From Actinomycetes bacterium (GTDB taxonomy: Bacteria > Actinomycetota > Acidimicrobiia > Acidimicrobiales > Palsa-688): a stretch of 60,863 nucleotides of DNA. The position numbers were made by a program, and so were the translations under genes. Below, piece after piece: positions 24,720 to 33,543 of this stretch. The stretch's first letter is position 1; every line of letters starts with the position of its first letter. The stretch spans positions 1 to 60,863 of the forward strand of contig JAJZIY010000014.1 of assembly GCA_021828475.1 (NCBI GenBank), given 5' to 3'. The notes beneath the pieces were generated by a model, which was given only the letters and a program-made list of their open reading frames with translations, was not told the DNA's origin and did no database searches.

Positions 24720-26786
24720 ATGGTTACCACCGAGAAACCGAGCCCTCCGGGCAGCCCCCGGGGGCCACGACCGGTAGAGGCCGGCCCCGACGCGACCGCT
24801 TCGCAGCCGTCGGTGGCCAGCCCGGCGCCCGCCAGGTCGAGCCGTTGGTCGCAGCGGGCAGGCGAAGCCTGGACGTCTGCCCGGCTCCGTTGGCAGGCAC
24901 GCCAGCGGCCGCTCCCTCGGTGGTCCAGCAACCTGCTGACAGCCGGCCTTGTCACGGTCCTCGACTGGAGCGCCTGGGCCGGCCTCCGGCCGGGCCTGGA
25001 CATCTCCTGGCAGGCAGGGACCGCTTACGCCTTCACCCACCACCTCCAGTGGGGCCCGCAGGTCGATTTCACGTACGGGCCGTACGGCTTCGCCGGCTTC
25101 CTGCAGCCGCTGTACCTGCCCACGGCGTTGGTGTCGTTCCTCTACATCCTGGTCGTGACATGGCTGCTGGCTGCCCTGCTCGTGACCGGCATGCGTCGCT
25201 ACTGGGGTCTTCTCGGTGCGGGCGTAGCCACCTGGGCCGTGGTCGGCGCGGCCTGGGCGGTGGGGCGCAGCGCCGACTTCGCGCCCGTGGTGGGCTTGGG
25301 CATGGCCTTCCTGCTCGTCCAGGAGCGGTCCCAGCGCGCCCGCGAATGGCTGGCCGTGGGTGCCGGAGCCCTGTTGGGCTTCTCCGTGCTGGTCAAGTTC
25401 AGCGACGCGGTGGGCCTGGTGGCGGTCGTGCTGGTCGCCCCGCTCGGGGCCGCCACGTCGTGGGCGGGACGGGCCAGGACCGTCCTCGCCGGCACGGGGG
25501 CGTCGGTCGGGGCGTTCCTCGGCGGCTGGCTGGTGGCCGGCCAGGCTCTCGGCAACCTGGTTCCCTTTGCCCGGGTCTCGCTGTCGTTGGCCGAGGGCTA
25601 CAGCGCCGGTATGGGCACTCCCCTGGTCGAGCGGGCCGCTGGGTGGTGGGCTGCGCTCGCCGTTGTTGCCCTGGCTGTCGTGACAGCAGCCGCCCTGGCC
25701 CGGCAGCGGCCGGCCACCCGGGTGGCTGTGGGAGTGATGCTGGCGGCGTGGTGCTGGGCCGTGGTCAAGGACGGTTTCGTGGCCGGCAACCACTACCCGG
25801 GGTTCTTCCGCCTGGTCCTCTGCGCCGTGGCTCTCCTGGCTGTCCTGCGGGCACCGAGACGGGTGTTCGTAGCCGGGCTGTCGGTTGTCGGCGTCATAGC
25901 CCTGGCCTTGACCGTCGTGCCCCGCTTGGACCCCCTCCTCTCAGCGCGCAACTTCGTGAGCGAAGTCGCCGACATGGCTTCACCGGCTCGGTTCGCCGCG
26001 CTCGAAGCATCGAGCCGCCGGACCGTGGCCCGCCGTGAAGGGGTGCAGCGGGCCGCCCGCCTGGTCGACGGCCACACCGTGGCGTTCGAGCCATGGGAGG
26101 ACCTGTTGGCCTGGGACCTGACCAGGACCAAGTGGGACCCCGAACCCGTCCTCCAGTCCTACAGCGCCTTCACCCTCTCCACGGACCGCATGGACGCGTC
26201 CTTCATCTCGTCCGGCGCGGCTCCCCAGAGGATCCTGTACCAGCACCGCCGTACCGGTTTCGCCGGTCGCGACCAGTACATGGACCCGCCGGCCACCACC
26301 GTGGCCGTGTACTGCCACTACGCGCAGCTGGCGGTGAAGGGCCAGTGGCAGGTGTTGGAGAAGGTGCCGGGCCGTTGCGGCCCCGCCCACGTCCTCGGCG
26401 TCGCCCATGTGCATTTCGGCCAGCCCGTCCACGTTCCGCCCGCTGCTCCCGGCCAACTCGTCGTAGCCCGCTTCGAGATGCGAGCGAGCGCGTTCGACCG
26501 CGTCGAGGGGCTGCTGCTCCGGCCGCCGCTCACCTACCTGACCACCTGGGGCAGCGTGGCTCCCGGGACGCGACGGGGCCACCACGGCTCTCGCCACCTG
26601 TTCGTGACGGGGACGGCCGCCGACGACCACGTGCTTGCCGCACCGGCCTCGCTCGGCTACTCGCCCGAGTTCCGGCCGCCCGATGTTCACTGGCTGGAAC
26701 TGAGCGGCGACGGCTACGCCCGTGGCAGCGGCGACATCACGGTGACGTTCCTCGCTGTCCCGATGGCCGGCGCCACAGCGCCGTAG
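24720..26786 (+). CDS. large polytopic membrane protein of unknown function
   Basis: A 688-residue protein. Residues 1-70 are Pro/Ser-rich and cytoplasmic; about 10 hydrophobic helices follow to about residue 400, and a soluble C-terminal domain of about 280 residues ends the chain. Early motifs DISWQAG and FTYGPYGFAGF resemble bacterial membrane proteins with a FTYGPLGF segment near a GT-C-like first loop, so a glycosyltransferase-type or polysaccharide role is possible but unproven. The C-terminal part has beta-rich jelly-roll-like character (VVARFEMRASAFDRV). A TAAGCT box at 24681-24686 and GAGGA before the ATG suggest its own promoter and ribosome binding site. Confidence 0.7.
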   Translation: MVTTEKPSPPGSPRGPRPVEAGPDATASQPSVASPAPARSSRWSQRAGEAWTSARLRWQARQRPLPRWSSNLLTAGLVTVLDWSAWAGLRPGLDISWQAGTAYAFTHHLQWGPQVDFTYGPYGFAGFLQPLYLPTALVSFLYILVVTWLLAALLVTGMRRYWGLLGAGVATWAVVGAAWAVGRSADFAPVVGLGMAFLLVQERSQRAREWLAVGAGALLGFSVLVKFSDAVGLVAVVLVAPLGAATSWAGRARTVLAGTGASVGAFLGGWLVAGQALGNLVPFARVSLSLAEGYSAGMGTPLVERAAGWWAALAVVALAVVTAAALARQRPATRVAVGVMLAAWCWAVVKDGFVAGNHYPGFFRLVLCAVALLAVLRAPRRVFVAGLSVVGVIALALTVVPRLDPLLSARNFVSEVADMASPARFAALEASSRRTVARREGVQRAARLVDGHTVAFEPWEDLLAWDLTRTKWDPEPVLQSYSAFTLSTDRMDASFISSGAAPQRILYQHRRTGFAGRDQYMDPPATTVAVYCHYAQLAVKGQWQVLEKVPGRCGPAHVLGVAHVHFGQPVHVPPAAPGQLVVARFEMRASAFDRVEGLLLRPPLTYLTTWGSVAPGTRRGHHGSRHLFVTGTAADDHVLAAPASLGYSPEFRPPDVHWLELSGDGYARGSGDITVTFLAVPMAGATAP

Positions 26787-26828
26787 CTGTCGAGCCACGG
26801 GGCACCAACGGCCTCGAGGCGCCGGCTG

Positions 26829-26870
26829 GGCTCCTTACGCGGGGCTCCTTACGCGGGGCTCCTTACGCGG
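26829..26870. repeat. three tandem 14-bp repeats at the 3' end of the SDR gene
   Basis: GGCTCCTTACGCGG occurs three times without gaps. The last copy contains the TAA stop of the SDR gene, so the other two are duplicates of the gene end, each still carrying the stop trinucleotide in the same context. Slippage is the likely origin. Confidence 0.8.
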
Positions 26871-27657
26871 GGGTCACATCACCTGCATGGGTGCGCCGGG
26901 CCGCAAGCCACGCCTCGAACCCGGTGGCCACCAGGCGCTCGCCGTGGACGCCGGCGGCCTCCGGCGAGCACAGCCACCTGATGGGAGGTCCCATCACCTC
27001 GGGCGCCAGCAACTGCGCCCGGTGCTCGGCGGGCAGGCCCTCGGGGATCATGCCGGTCGCCGTCGCCCCTCCGGGCAGGAGGATATTGGCCGTGACACCT
27101 GTGCCGGCCAGATCGGCCTCCATGATCCGGGCCAGTGCCTCGGCACCCGCCCGGGCCGGGCCGTAGGGGACGAAGCCCTTGCGGTTCATGGTGGAGTGGT
27201 TCATCGAGACATTGACCACGCGCCCCTTGCCTGCGGCCACGAACCGGGGCACCACCGCCCGCGCCACCAGGAAGTAACCGGTCAGGTTGGTGGCAACCAC
27301 GTCCCGGAACCCCCCAGCCGGGACGTCCCAGAAGGGTCGCGGGTCGCTGAAGAACCTCGGGTTGACCGTCCGCATCCCGATCCCGGCGTTGTTGACCAGC
27401 ACGTCCAGGCCGCCGAGCTGCTGGTGGACGCTGTCGGTGCCCCGCTCGACCTCCGCTTCGTCACGGACGTCCATGCCGAGGCCGAGACAACCCCGGCCCA
27501 GCCGGCGCGCGGCCGCAGCGGCCCGTCCCTGGTCCCGGCTGGTCACCACCACCGATGCACCGGCATCGAGCAGGGCGGCCGCCATCGCCTCCCCCAGGCC
27601 GCTCGTGCCCCCGGTCACGAGTACACGCATGCCGTCGGCACGCCAGTCCCCTGTCAT
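26863..27657 (-). CDS. short-chain dehydrogenase/reductase-like protein with altered active site
   Basis: A 264-residue Rossmann protein of the SDR superfamily. The NAD(P)-binding TGGTSGLGEA motif, the DVRD acidic turn and the NNAG motif are intact. The active site is not: the YxxxK motif reads Y165-G-P-A-R169, with Arg for the catalytic Lys, and the usual Ser position 13 residues before the Tyr is Met. Either an alternative Ser (151 or 155) is used or the protein is not a standard oxidoreductase. TAGCGT ends 6 nt before the ATG at 27657, supporting this start over an inner ATG at codon 10. Substrate unknown. Confidence 0.82.
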   Translation of the reverse strand: MTGDWRADGMRVLVTGGTSGLGEAMAAALLDAGASVVVTSRDQGRAAAAARRLGRGCLGLGMDVRDEAEVERGTDSVHQQLGGLDVLVNNAGIGMRTVNPRFFSDPRPFWDVPAGGFRDVVATNLTGYFLVARAVVPRFVAAGKGRVVNVSMNHSTMNRKGFVPYGPARAGAEALARIMEADLAGTGVTANILLPGGATATGMIPEGLPAEHRAQLLAPEVMGPPIRWLCSPEAAGVHGERLVATGFEAWLAARRTHAGDVTPA

Positions 27658-27708
27658 GGCAGGACGCTACCGGCCCCAGGGCCGCAGCAGCGGCGCCCCC
27701 GGCCCCCC

Positions 27709-27732
27709 GGCCCAGCGGCCCAGCGGCCCAGC
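27709..27732. repeat. three tandem 8-bp repeats
   Basis: GGCCCAGC is repeated three times in the 156-bp gap between the SDR gene start and the PurM-like gene end. It is probably slippage; the rest of the gap shows nothing recognisable except the SDR promoter. Confidence 0.6.
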
Positions 27733-27813
27733 GCTGGCGCGTACCGGTCGTCGTGCCGGCGCAAGGGCGTGGCACCGGGTTGCAAGGTGGGCTCGAGCTC
27801 CGGCCGGCGGCCG

Positions 27814-28908
27814 TCAGGACAGCTGCAGGTCCTCGTCCGAGAAGACCAGGTCCTGCGCCTCGAGCACCACTTGGCGCGGGCCGGCCTCGACAGCGCCGCA
27901 CAACCCGGCAACGTAACCGGCAGCACCGGCCGCCTCGACTACGCCAGGCCCGTCGCCCGGCCGGCAAAAAACGGCGAAACCGTTACCCATGTTGAACGTA
28001 CCGTACGCGTCGCGAGCGGGCAGGGACAGCGCGTCCACGACGAACTGCAGTGAGACGGGGACCTCCAGCAGGCTGTGCAGGCGGTAGGTCAGGTCTCTGT
28101 CCGCCCTCATCACCTTGCGCAACCCGTGGCCGGTTATGTGCGACGCATACGTGGGGACCAGCCCGCGGGCGTAGATCTCCTTCAACAGGCCCACGTAGAC
28201 GAGGCTGGGGGAGAGCAGGGCCTCGCCCATGCTGCGCCCGTCAGGCATCGGCGTGCCGAGGCCGCCGAGCGCGTCCGCTGCCCTTCGCACCAGGGAGGCG
28301 CCGTTGGCGTGCAGGCCGCTGCTGGCCACCATCACGATCTCGTCGCCCGGCTCCAGGGCGCCGCCCAGCAGGGGGGCCTGCTCGGAGGGCACCGCCCCAA
28401 CGGCGCACCCGGCCAGGTCGATCTCCCCCTCGGCCACTATCCCCTTCAACATCGGCGACTCGCCACCACCCCAAGCCGCACCCGACGCCTCGCAGGCTGC
28501 CCGCCAGCCACGGACCAGGGAAGCGAAGCGGCCCTCCCGGCTGTACCAGGCCGGCGTCCCGGTGGCGAAATAGGCGTTCACGACCATGGGCAGTGCCCCC
28601 ACCGAGCACATGTCGTTGACGACAGCCGCCACCGTGTCGTACCCGACGGCGTCGAACATGTCCTTGCCCGTCAGCTCCTGGTACTCGCGGGCCAGGGCAG
28701 ACTTGGTGCCGAGGCACTCGAGCACCATCGCGAAGTGCCGGCCCTGCAGCGACCAGACGACCGCTGGCTGGCCCCGGGACGCGCCGAGCATCTCGACACC
28801 CATGGGCCCGGGGAGCACCCAGGTGCCGGCGGCGGCAGCGATCGCATCCCGCTTGGCCGCGTCCAGCAGGTCGTAGTCCACGCCGCTCGCCCTGTACTCG
28901 TCGGTCAT
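27814..28908 (-). CDS. PurM-like AIR synthase-family protein
   Basis: A 364-residue member of the PurM/AIR-synthase fold. It begins YRASGVDYDLLDAAKR, has VVNDMCSVGALPM for the dimer and ATP-site strand, HITGHGLRKVMRA, and the late FNMGNGFAVFC strand, all matching phosphoribosylformylglycinamidine cyclo-ligase positions. PurM closes the imidazole ring of AIR in purine synthesis. The sequence is divergent, and no other purine gene is near, so it may be the true PurM of this organism or a related ATP-dependent enzyme. AGGAGG lies 6 nt before the ATG, a strong ribosome site. It is divergent from the MT-A70 gene. Confidence 0.75.
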   Translation of the reverse strand: MTDEYRASGVDYDLLDAAKRDAIAAAAGTWVLPGPMGVEMLGASRGQPAVVWSLQGRHFAMVLECLGTKSALAREYQELTGKDMFDAVGYDTVAAVVNDMCSVGALPMVVNAYFATGTPAWYSREGRFASLVRGWRAACEASGAAWGGGESPMLKGIVAEGEIDLAGCAVGAVPSEQAPLLGGALEPGDEIVMVASSGLHANGASLVRRAADALGGLGTPMPDGRSMGEALLSPSLVYVGLLKEIYARGLVPTYASHITGHGLRKVMRADRDLTYRLHSLLEVPVSLQFVVDALSLPARDAYGTFNMGNGFAVFCRPGDGPGVVEAAGAAGYVAGLCGAVEAGPRQVVLEAQDLVFSDEDLQLS

Positions 28909-29031
28909 CGCGTCCTCCTCCCGCCCCTGTGGGCGCCGGCCGTCGCAGCAAAGGGTAGCGCCGGCCCGGCTCGGCCGTCCCGGTGGAGGAAGGCCACCAC
29001 CTGCCCGGGTATCATCGGCGGGATCGCCGAC

Positions 29032-29628
29032 GTGACGCCGACCCCAGCCGAGCTGTCCCTGCCGGCACTGGGTGCGGCCCAGCCCTTCGGCACCGTGCTC
29101 GCCGACCCACCGTGGCGTTTCGTCAACCGCACGGGCAAGGTCGCCCCCGAGCACCGGCGGCTGGCCAGGTACTCGACCATGGCGACCAAGCAGATCGCCG
29201 CCCTGCCCGTGGCCGAGCTCATGGCCGGGGCCTCCCACTGCTACCTGTGGGTACCCAACGCCCTGCTCGCCGACGGCCTGACCGTCCTCGAGAACTGGGG
29301 CTTCGTGTACAAGGCCAACCTGGTCTGGCACAAGGTGCGCAGGGACGGCGGCAGCGACGGCCGGGGCGTCGGGTTCTACTTCCGCAACGTGACCGAGCTC
29401 GTCCTGTTCGGCTCGCGCGGCCGCCTGCGCACCCTGGCACCGGCTCGGCGCCAGGTCAACCTGTTCGCCTCCCGCAAGCGCGAGCACTCGCGCAAGCCCG
29501 ACGAGCTGTACGGCATCGTCGAAGCCTGCTCGCCGGGGCCGTTCCTCGAGCTGTTCGCCAGGCACGCCCGGCCGGGCTGGTCCTGCTGGGGCGACCAGGT
29601 CCCGACCGACGACGGACGAAGCGGCTGA
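29032..29628 (+). CDS. MT-A70-family adenine methyltransferase
   Basis: A 198-residue MT-A70 family N6-adenine methyltransferase. The catalytic DPPW motif sits in VLADPPWRFVN, followed by a CYLWVPNALL strand and the late VNLFASRKREHSRKPDELY segment; WSCWGDQ closes the fold. Bacterial members usually come from phages or modify DNA without a cognate nuclease. No restriction enzyme is nearby, so it is an orphan. Start is GTG at 29032; a TATCAT box lies 17 nt upstream. The nucleotidyltransferase gene converges 4 bp after its stop. Confidence 0.85.
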   Translation: MTPTPAELSLPALGAAQPFGTVLADPPWRFVNRTGKVAPEHRRLARYSTMATKQIAALPVAELMAGASHCYLWVPNALLADGLTVLENWGFVYKANLVWHKVRRDGGSDGRGVGFYFRNVTELVLFGSRGRLRTLAPARRQVNLFASRKREHSRKPDELYGIVEACSPGPFLELFARHARPGWSCWGDQVPTDDGRSG

Positions 29629-29632
29629 GGTT

Positions 29633-30853
29633 TCAGTGCCCGAAGCGGTCCGTGGCCGCCACCAGCCTCAGGTACCTGGCCAGGCCCTGCCCGTCGCCGG
29701 TGGGGAACATGATGTTGCGGGGGTCCTCCGGGTCGTTCCAGTACTCGTGGTGGTCCACCTGCCTGCGCACCATGGCCGTGGCCTCCCCCCAGGCCGCTGC
29801 CGCCGTGCGGCCCAGCCCGTCACGCAACGACCGGGACACCCCCCGCCCGATCGAGCCCCCTCCCGGCAGCCTACCGTCCGGTCGCCAGTCGCCCATGGCT
29901 CGTAGCAGTACAGTCCCGGCGGGCCCCCGGGCCAGGGCGTCCAGCACCGCCCCTGGGACTGGGGCTCCAAGCACCCTCCGGGCGCGCTGCAGGGCCACCG
30001 CCACCGGCAGGTTGACCCTCCAAGCCAGGCTCCGGGCTACCAGCTCGTCCCAGTCCGGGGCCATGTTGACAACGCAACGGTCGACGTCCGCCAGCCACCC
30101 GAGCTGGTGGCCACCCGAGAGGGTGGCGTGCAGCGCCACGTGGCAGAGCATGTCCGTGGCCTCAAGGACATGGGCGCGGGCCTGGCCGAGGGCCGCCGTG
30201 CGGCGCCGCTCGAACAGCTCGTCCATCGGCACCCGGAAGCGGCGCCTCTGCTCAGCCAGGTTGACCAGGTGCCAGTGCAGGTCGACCGTGGCAGGTGCGC
30301 CTGTCGTCAGGTGGAGCTGGCCTCGAGGGCCGGCACAGACCAGGTCCCAGTTGCGGTCGATGACTGCGCCGCCGGTTCGCGCCAACGCGTCCAGCGCGTC
30401 GCCGAAGCTGCGTCCCGGCACCACGATGTCGAGGTCGGCGTAGGGCCGCGGAGCATCGAGGTAGGCGAGCTCGGCGAGCGCCGGCCCCTTGACCACCAGC
30501 CAGGGGACCCCGGCGGCGCCGAGGGCGTCACCGAGGGTCTCCAGCTGCGCCAGGCACACGAGGTGGTGCAGCAAACCCTGCCGCTTGGCTGCCCGCTTCA
30601 ACTCGCCTGCAGCCTCCTGCGAGACGATGCGGGCCAGCGACCTGGCGGCCGCACCGGCCACCCGCTGCGACACCGCCAGGCGGGCTAGGCGTACGTGGTC
30701 GACCCGAGCTACGGCGGCTTGCAGCTCTGTCGGCTCGACGACCCCTGGCCGGGCCGACGCCAGGCGGAGCGCGTCAACGAGGCCCGCTGGGGTGACGGGC
30801 GGGCGCCGGGGTGCGGCGGCCGCTCGCCGCGCTGCAGCCGCGGCACCGGTCAA
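29633..30853 (-). CDS. nucleotidyltransferase-fold protein (PF14907-like)
   Basis: A 406-residue protein of the uncharacterised nucleotidyltransferase family often found in lasso-peptide and related RiPP clusters. The core is WLVVKGPALAEL followed by RPYADLDIVVPG, giving the Gly and Asp-x-Asp metal motif of the Pol-beta-type fold; DLHWHLVN follows. Its ATG overlaps the stop of the upstream ABC exporter gene (ATGA). It is the last gene of an all-minus block that also contains a lasso-B2-like protease. It may modify a peptide or regulate the system; the substrate is unknown. Confidence 0.75.
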   Translation of the reverse strand: MTGAAAAARRAAAAPRRPPVTPAGLVDALRLASARPGVVEPTELQAAVARVDHVRLARLAVSQRVAGAAARSLARIVSQEAAGELKRAAKRQGLLHHLVCLAQLETLGDALGAAGVPWLVVKGPALAELAYLDAPRPYADLDIVVPGRSFGDALDALARTGGAVIDRNWDLVCAGPRGQLHLTTGAPATVDLHWHLVNLAEQRRRFRVPMDELFERRRTAALGQARAHVLEATDMLCHVALHATLSGGHQLGWLADVDRCVVNMAPDWDELVARSLAWRVNLPVAVALQRARRVLGAPVPGAVLDALARGPAGTVLLRAMGDWRPDGRLPGGGSIGRGVSRSLRDGLGRTAAAAWGEATAMVRRQVDHHEYWNDPEDPRNIMFPTGDGQGLARYLRLVAATDRFGH

Positions 30854-33000
30854 GGCTCAGCGCTCCCTCCGGCCTCCCAGCCAGTGGGCGGCACCGGGTG
30901 CGGACCGGTCATGTATGCCTGGGCCTGCAGGGCGAACAGCTCGGCATAGTGGCCTCCGAGGGCCATCAGCTCCTCGTGCGTACCGGATTCGACGACACGC
31001 CCTGCGTCCAGGACGTAGATCCGGTCAGCGCTGCGCACGCTCGAGAAGCGATGGGATATGAAGAGCGTCGAGCGGCCGGCGAAAAGCGAACGGATACTGG
31101 TGAACAGGGCCGCCTCCGAACGCGGGTCCAGCGCTGCCGTCGGCTCGTCCAGGATCACGAACGGCGAGTCGCGGAAGAAGGCTCTTGCCAGTGCAATGCG
31201 TTGCCACTGACCGCCCGATACGTCGACCCCGCCGAGGAACTCAGGTCCGAGCAGGCTTTCGTAACCCTCGGGCAGGGAGCGAAGGAACCCGTCGACTCCT
31301 GCTCGCTGCCCGGCCTGCGCCACAGCACCGGTGTCGTCCATGCGCCTCCAGTCACCCGTCGATATGTTCTCCCTTGCCGTCATGAAATAGCGCACGTAGT
31401 CCTGGAACAGAACCGCCACCCGTTCGCGCCACAGGTGCGGGTCGAAGCTAGCGGTGTCGAGCCCGTCCCAGAACACCTGGCCGCTCTCGGGACGGTAGAG
31501 CCCGGCAAGGACCTTGGCCAGAGTCGTCTTGCCCGAACCGTTCTCGCCGACCAGAGCCACGACCTCTCCACGACGCACCTCGATGGTCGCGTCGACAAGG
31601 CTCGGGCTCTGCCTGCTCGGGTAGGTGAAACCTACCGATTCGGCCCGCAGGACCTCGAAAGTCGCCGGCGGCCGGGCACCCCCGCCGCGGCTGTGGGCAA
31701 CCATCAGCGGCATCGAGCGCACGAACGAGTTGAAGTCCTCGATGAACAAGGAGCTGTCGAAGAGCTGAGCCGCGCCACTGGCCAGGCCCTGCAGCTGGCC
31801 ACCGAGCAGCAATACTGCGCCTGCAGCCGCACCAGCGCCGGCCAGCGACACCCTGTGGGTCGACACCAGCCACACCAGGAAACCGACTGCACAGGCCGTG
31901 AGCACGGACATGGCCGTGCTGCCTATGAGCCCGTTGAGCATCCGCAGCTTCATCAACTGGCGCAACTGGCCGATACGCCACTCGTACAAATCGTCCCACC
32001 TGTGCCTGAAGAACCCGCCCAGGTCGAAGGTCCTGATCTCCTTGGCCTCCTCCTTGCGAGTGAGCACGGCCTGCAGGTAGGTACGGCGCCGGTCCTGCTC
32101 GACCAGGGATATCAGCCGCTTGTAGGACGCCCGGCTCGACCGGGTCGTCATCACGTAAACAGGGACGTAGGCGACCACCAGGAGGGCGACGAACAACGGC
32201 TGTATGAAGAGCAGGGCTGCGCCCACCCCTGCGATGCTCATCAGGCCCTGGACCACCTTCATCAGTCCGCTGGTCATCTGCAGCGGCCTGGTCGAGCCGT
32301 TCATCTGCGCCCGCGCCAAACGGTCGTGGAAGGCGGGCGTCTCGAAAGCCAGCAGGTCCGCTGCGACCGCCACGTCGAGCACCTTGCCGGCCGAGTAACG
32401 GCTCACCAGCTCGGAGAGTATGCGCTGCAGCTCGCTGCCCGCCGTCCCGGCGAAGGCTATGACGGCCGTCGCAAGAGTGAGCGCGACCAGCGGCACGATT
32501 ACCCGACCGGCGGCTGCACCGCTGCCGACCTGCAGGAACGCGCTCAACAACTGGCGGGCGACCAGCACCTCCGCGGCAAGGCCCAGGCTCGCCAGCATCT
32601 GCAATGACAGTGTGAGCACGAGCTCACGCCGGCCTGCCCGCCACACCAGGCGGACGGAGTTGGCAACCAACCTGGGGAGGTCCCGGGCGTGGCGCTCGCC
32701 CACGGGGAAGAGGATGTCGTCCACGTGGAAGCGCTTAGGCGCGCCCCCTGCGCCGGAGGTCCCATCGGCTCGGGTGGTGCCAGTCGAGGTGCAGGGCGCA
32801 CCTTGCGCACTCGAGCCGGGTGGTAACGGCGCAGCGACACGAGCACCACCGGGTGGGGTGTCAGCCGCTTCGGGGGTGTCAGCCGCTTCGGGTGTGTTGC
32901 CTCTTGCGTCGGCGGGCAGGCTCAGGAGTGACCCTCTTTCCTCGCTCGTCCGGCCGGCCCTTCGGCCGGCACCAGCACAGACACTAGGAGAGCTTGCCAC
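30850..33000 (-). CDS. ABC exporter, fused permease-ATPase
   Basis: A 716-residue half-transporter with an N-terminal transmembrane domain and a C-terminal ATPase. Walker A is GENGSGKT, the signature VSGGQWQR, Walker B FVILDEPTAALDP and switch His in SHRFSS. It has no C39 peptidase domain, so any leader peptide must be cleaved by another enzyme. The first 110 residues are Pro/Ala/Thr-rich with a PEAADT repeat and are probably a linker; the true start could be further in. The layout resembles lasso- and lantibiotic-type exporters. It overlaps the nucleotidyltransferase gene and lies downstream of the B2-like gene, consistent with peptide export. Confidence 0.88.
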   Translation of the reverse strand: MASSPSVCAGAGRRAGRTSEERGSLLSLPADARGNTPEAADTPEAADTPPGGARVAAPLPPGSSAQGAPCTSTGTTRADGTSGAGGAPKRFHVDDILFPVGERHARDLPRLVANSVRLVWRAGRRELVLTLSLQMLASLGLAAEVLVARQLLSAFLQVGSGAAAGRVIVPLVALTLATAVIAFAGTAGSELQRILSELVSRYSAGKVLDVAVAADLLAFETPAFHDRLARAQMNGSTRPLQMTSGLMKVVQGLMSIAGVGAALLFIQPLFVALLVVAYVPVYVMTTRSSRASYKRLISLVEQDRRRTYLQAVLTRKEEAKEIRTFDLGGFFRHRWDDLYEWRIGQLRQLMKLRMLNGLIGSTAMSVLTACAVGFLVWLVSTHRVSLAGAGAAAGAVLLLGGQLQGLASGAAQLFDSSLFIEDFNSFVRSMPLMVAHSRGGGARPPATFEVLRAESVGFTYPSRQSPSLVDATIEVRRGEVVALVGENGSGKTTLAKVLAGLYRPESGQVFWDGLDTASFDPHLWRERVAVLFQDYVRYFMTARENISTGDWRRMDDTGAVAQAGQRAGVDGFLRSLPEGYESLLGPEFLGGVDVSGGQWQRIALARAFFRDSPFVILDEPTAALDPRSEAALFTSIRSLFAGRSTLFISHRFSSVRSADRIYVLDAGRVVESGTHEELMALGGHYAELFALQAQAYMTGPHPVPPTGWEAGGSAEP

Positions 33001-33543
33001 CTCACTGCGCTGGCACTCGCAGCTCTGCCAATCGCCCCCGCCCGGGCGTAGCGGCGGTGGGCATGACGGGATGCGCGCGCGTGGCTGTGCGGTGACGTAG
33101 CGCCCGGGGATGGGCCGGAGTGTAGCGCCCGCCGGTGTGCCGGGATGACCGCCGTGAGCACCGGGAGCGGTTCGCGGCGGCGAGCGCTTCCACCCGAGAG
33201 CTGTCCCCTCTTGCGGCCGTCGTCGTCCCAGTGCCCGACCGTAGCGCTGCTTCGCTCTCGGTCCCGGCGCTCATGTCCGAAGTCGGCCTGGGCAGCCCGG
33301 GAGCCGGCCTGCCCACCGGCCCAGCCGGCAGGCTCAGCAGAGTCGCCGTGACCACCTCTTGGTCACCATCACAAAGGCGGGCAGCGGCAGGCGGCCCAAG
33401 CCCCCCTGGAAGCGGCGCCCAGAACCTCAGAACTGCCGGGGACTCCGCTCCCGGCCTGACACAGTCACGATCCTTCCGGTCTGCTGGAGAATACTCGCTG
33501 GCCGAGGCCCTTGCCCTTTGACTCGACGTGACCGCCAACGCCT
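33001..33543. other. 543-bp gap inside the RiPP-like block
   Basis: No confident gene is visible. Several open frames exist on both strands, but they are rich in Ser, Arg and Pro and show none of the hallmarks of a precursor peptide (conserved leader Tyr-x-x-Pro, penultimate Thr, ring Asp/Glu). Being between the B2-like/Zn-ribbon pair and the exporter, it is where a precursor gene would be expected. Confidence 0.4.

Noticed and set aside
22967-26038. Plus-strand open frame of about 1023 codons
   Set aside because: Arg/Pro/Gly-rich shadow spanning the end of dnaE2 and the start of the membrane-protein gene in another frame; it crosses two well-supported genes.
33002-33538. 178-codon minus-strand frame as RiPP precursor
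   Set aside because: Too long, Ser/Arg/Ala-rich, no leader or core pattern and no ribosome site; looks like chance open frame in GC-rich DNA.
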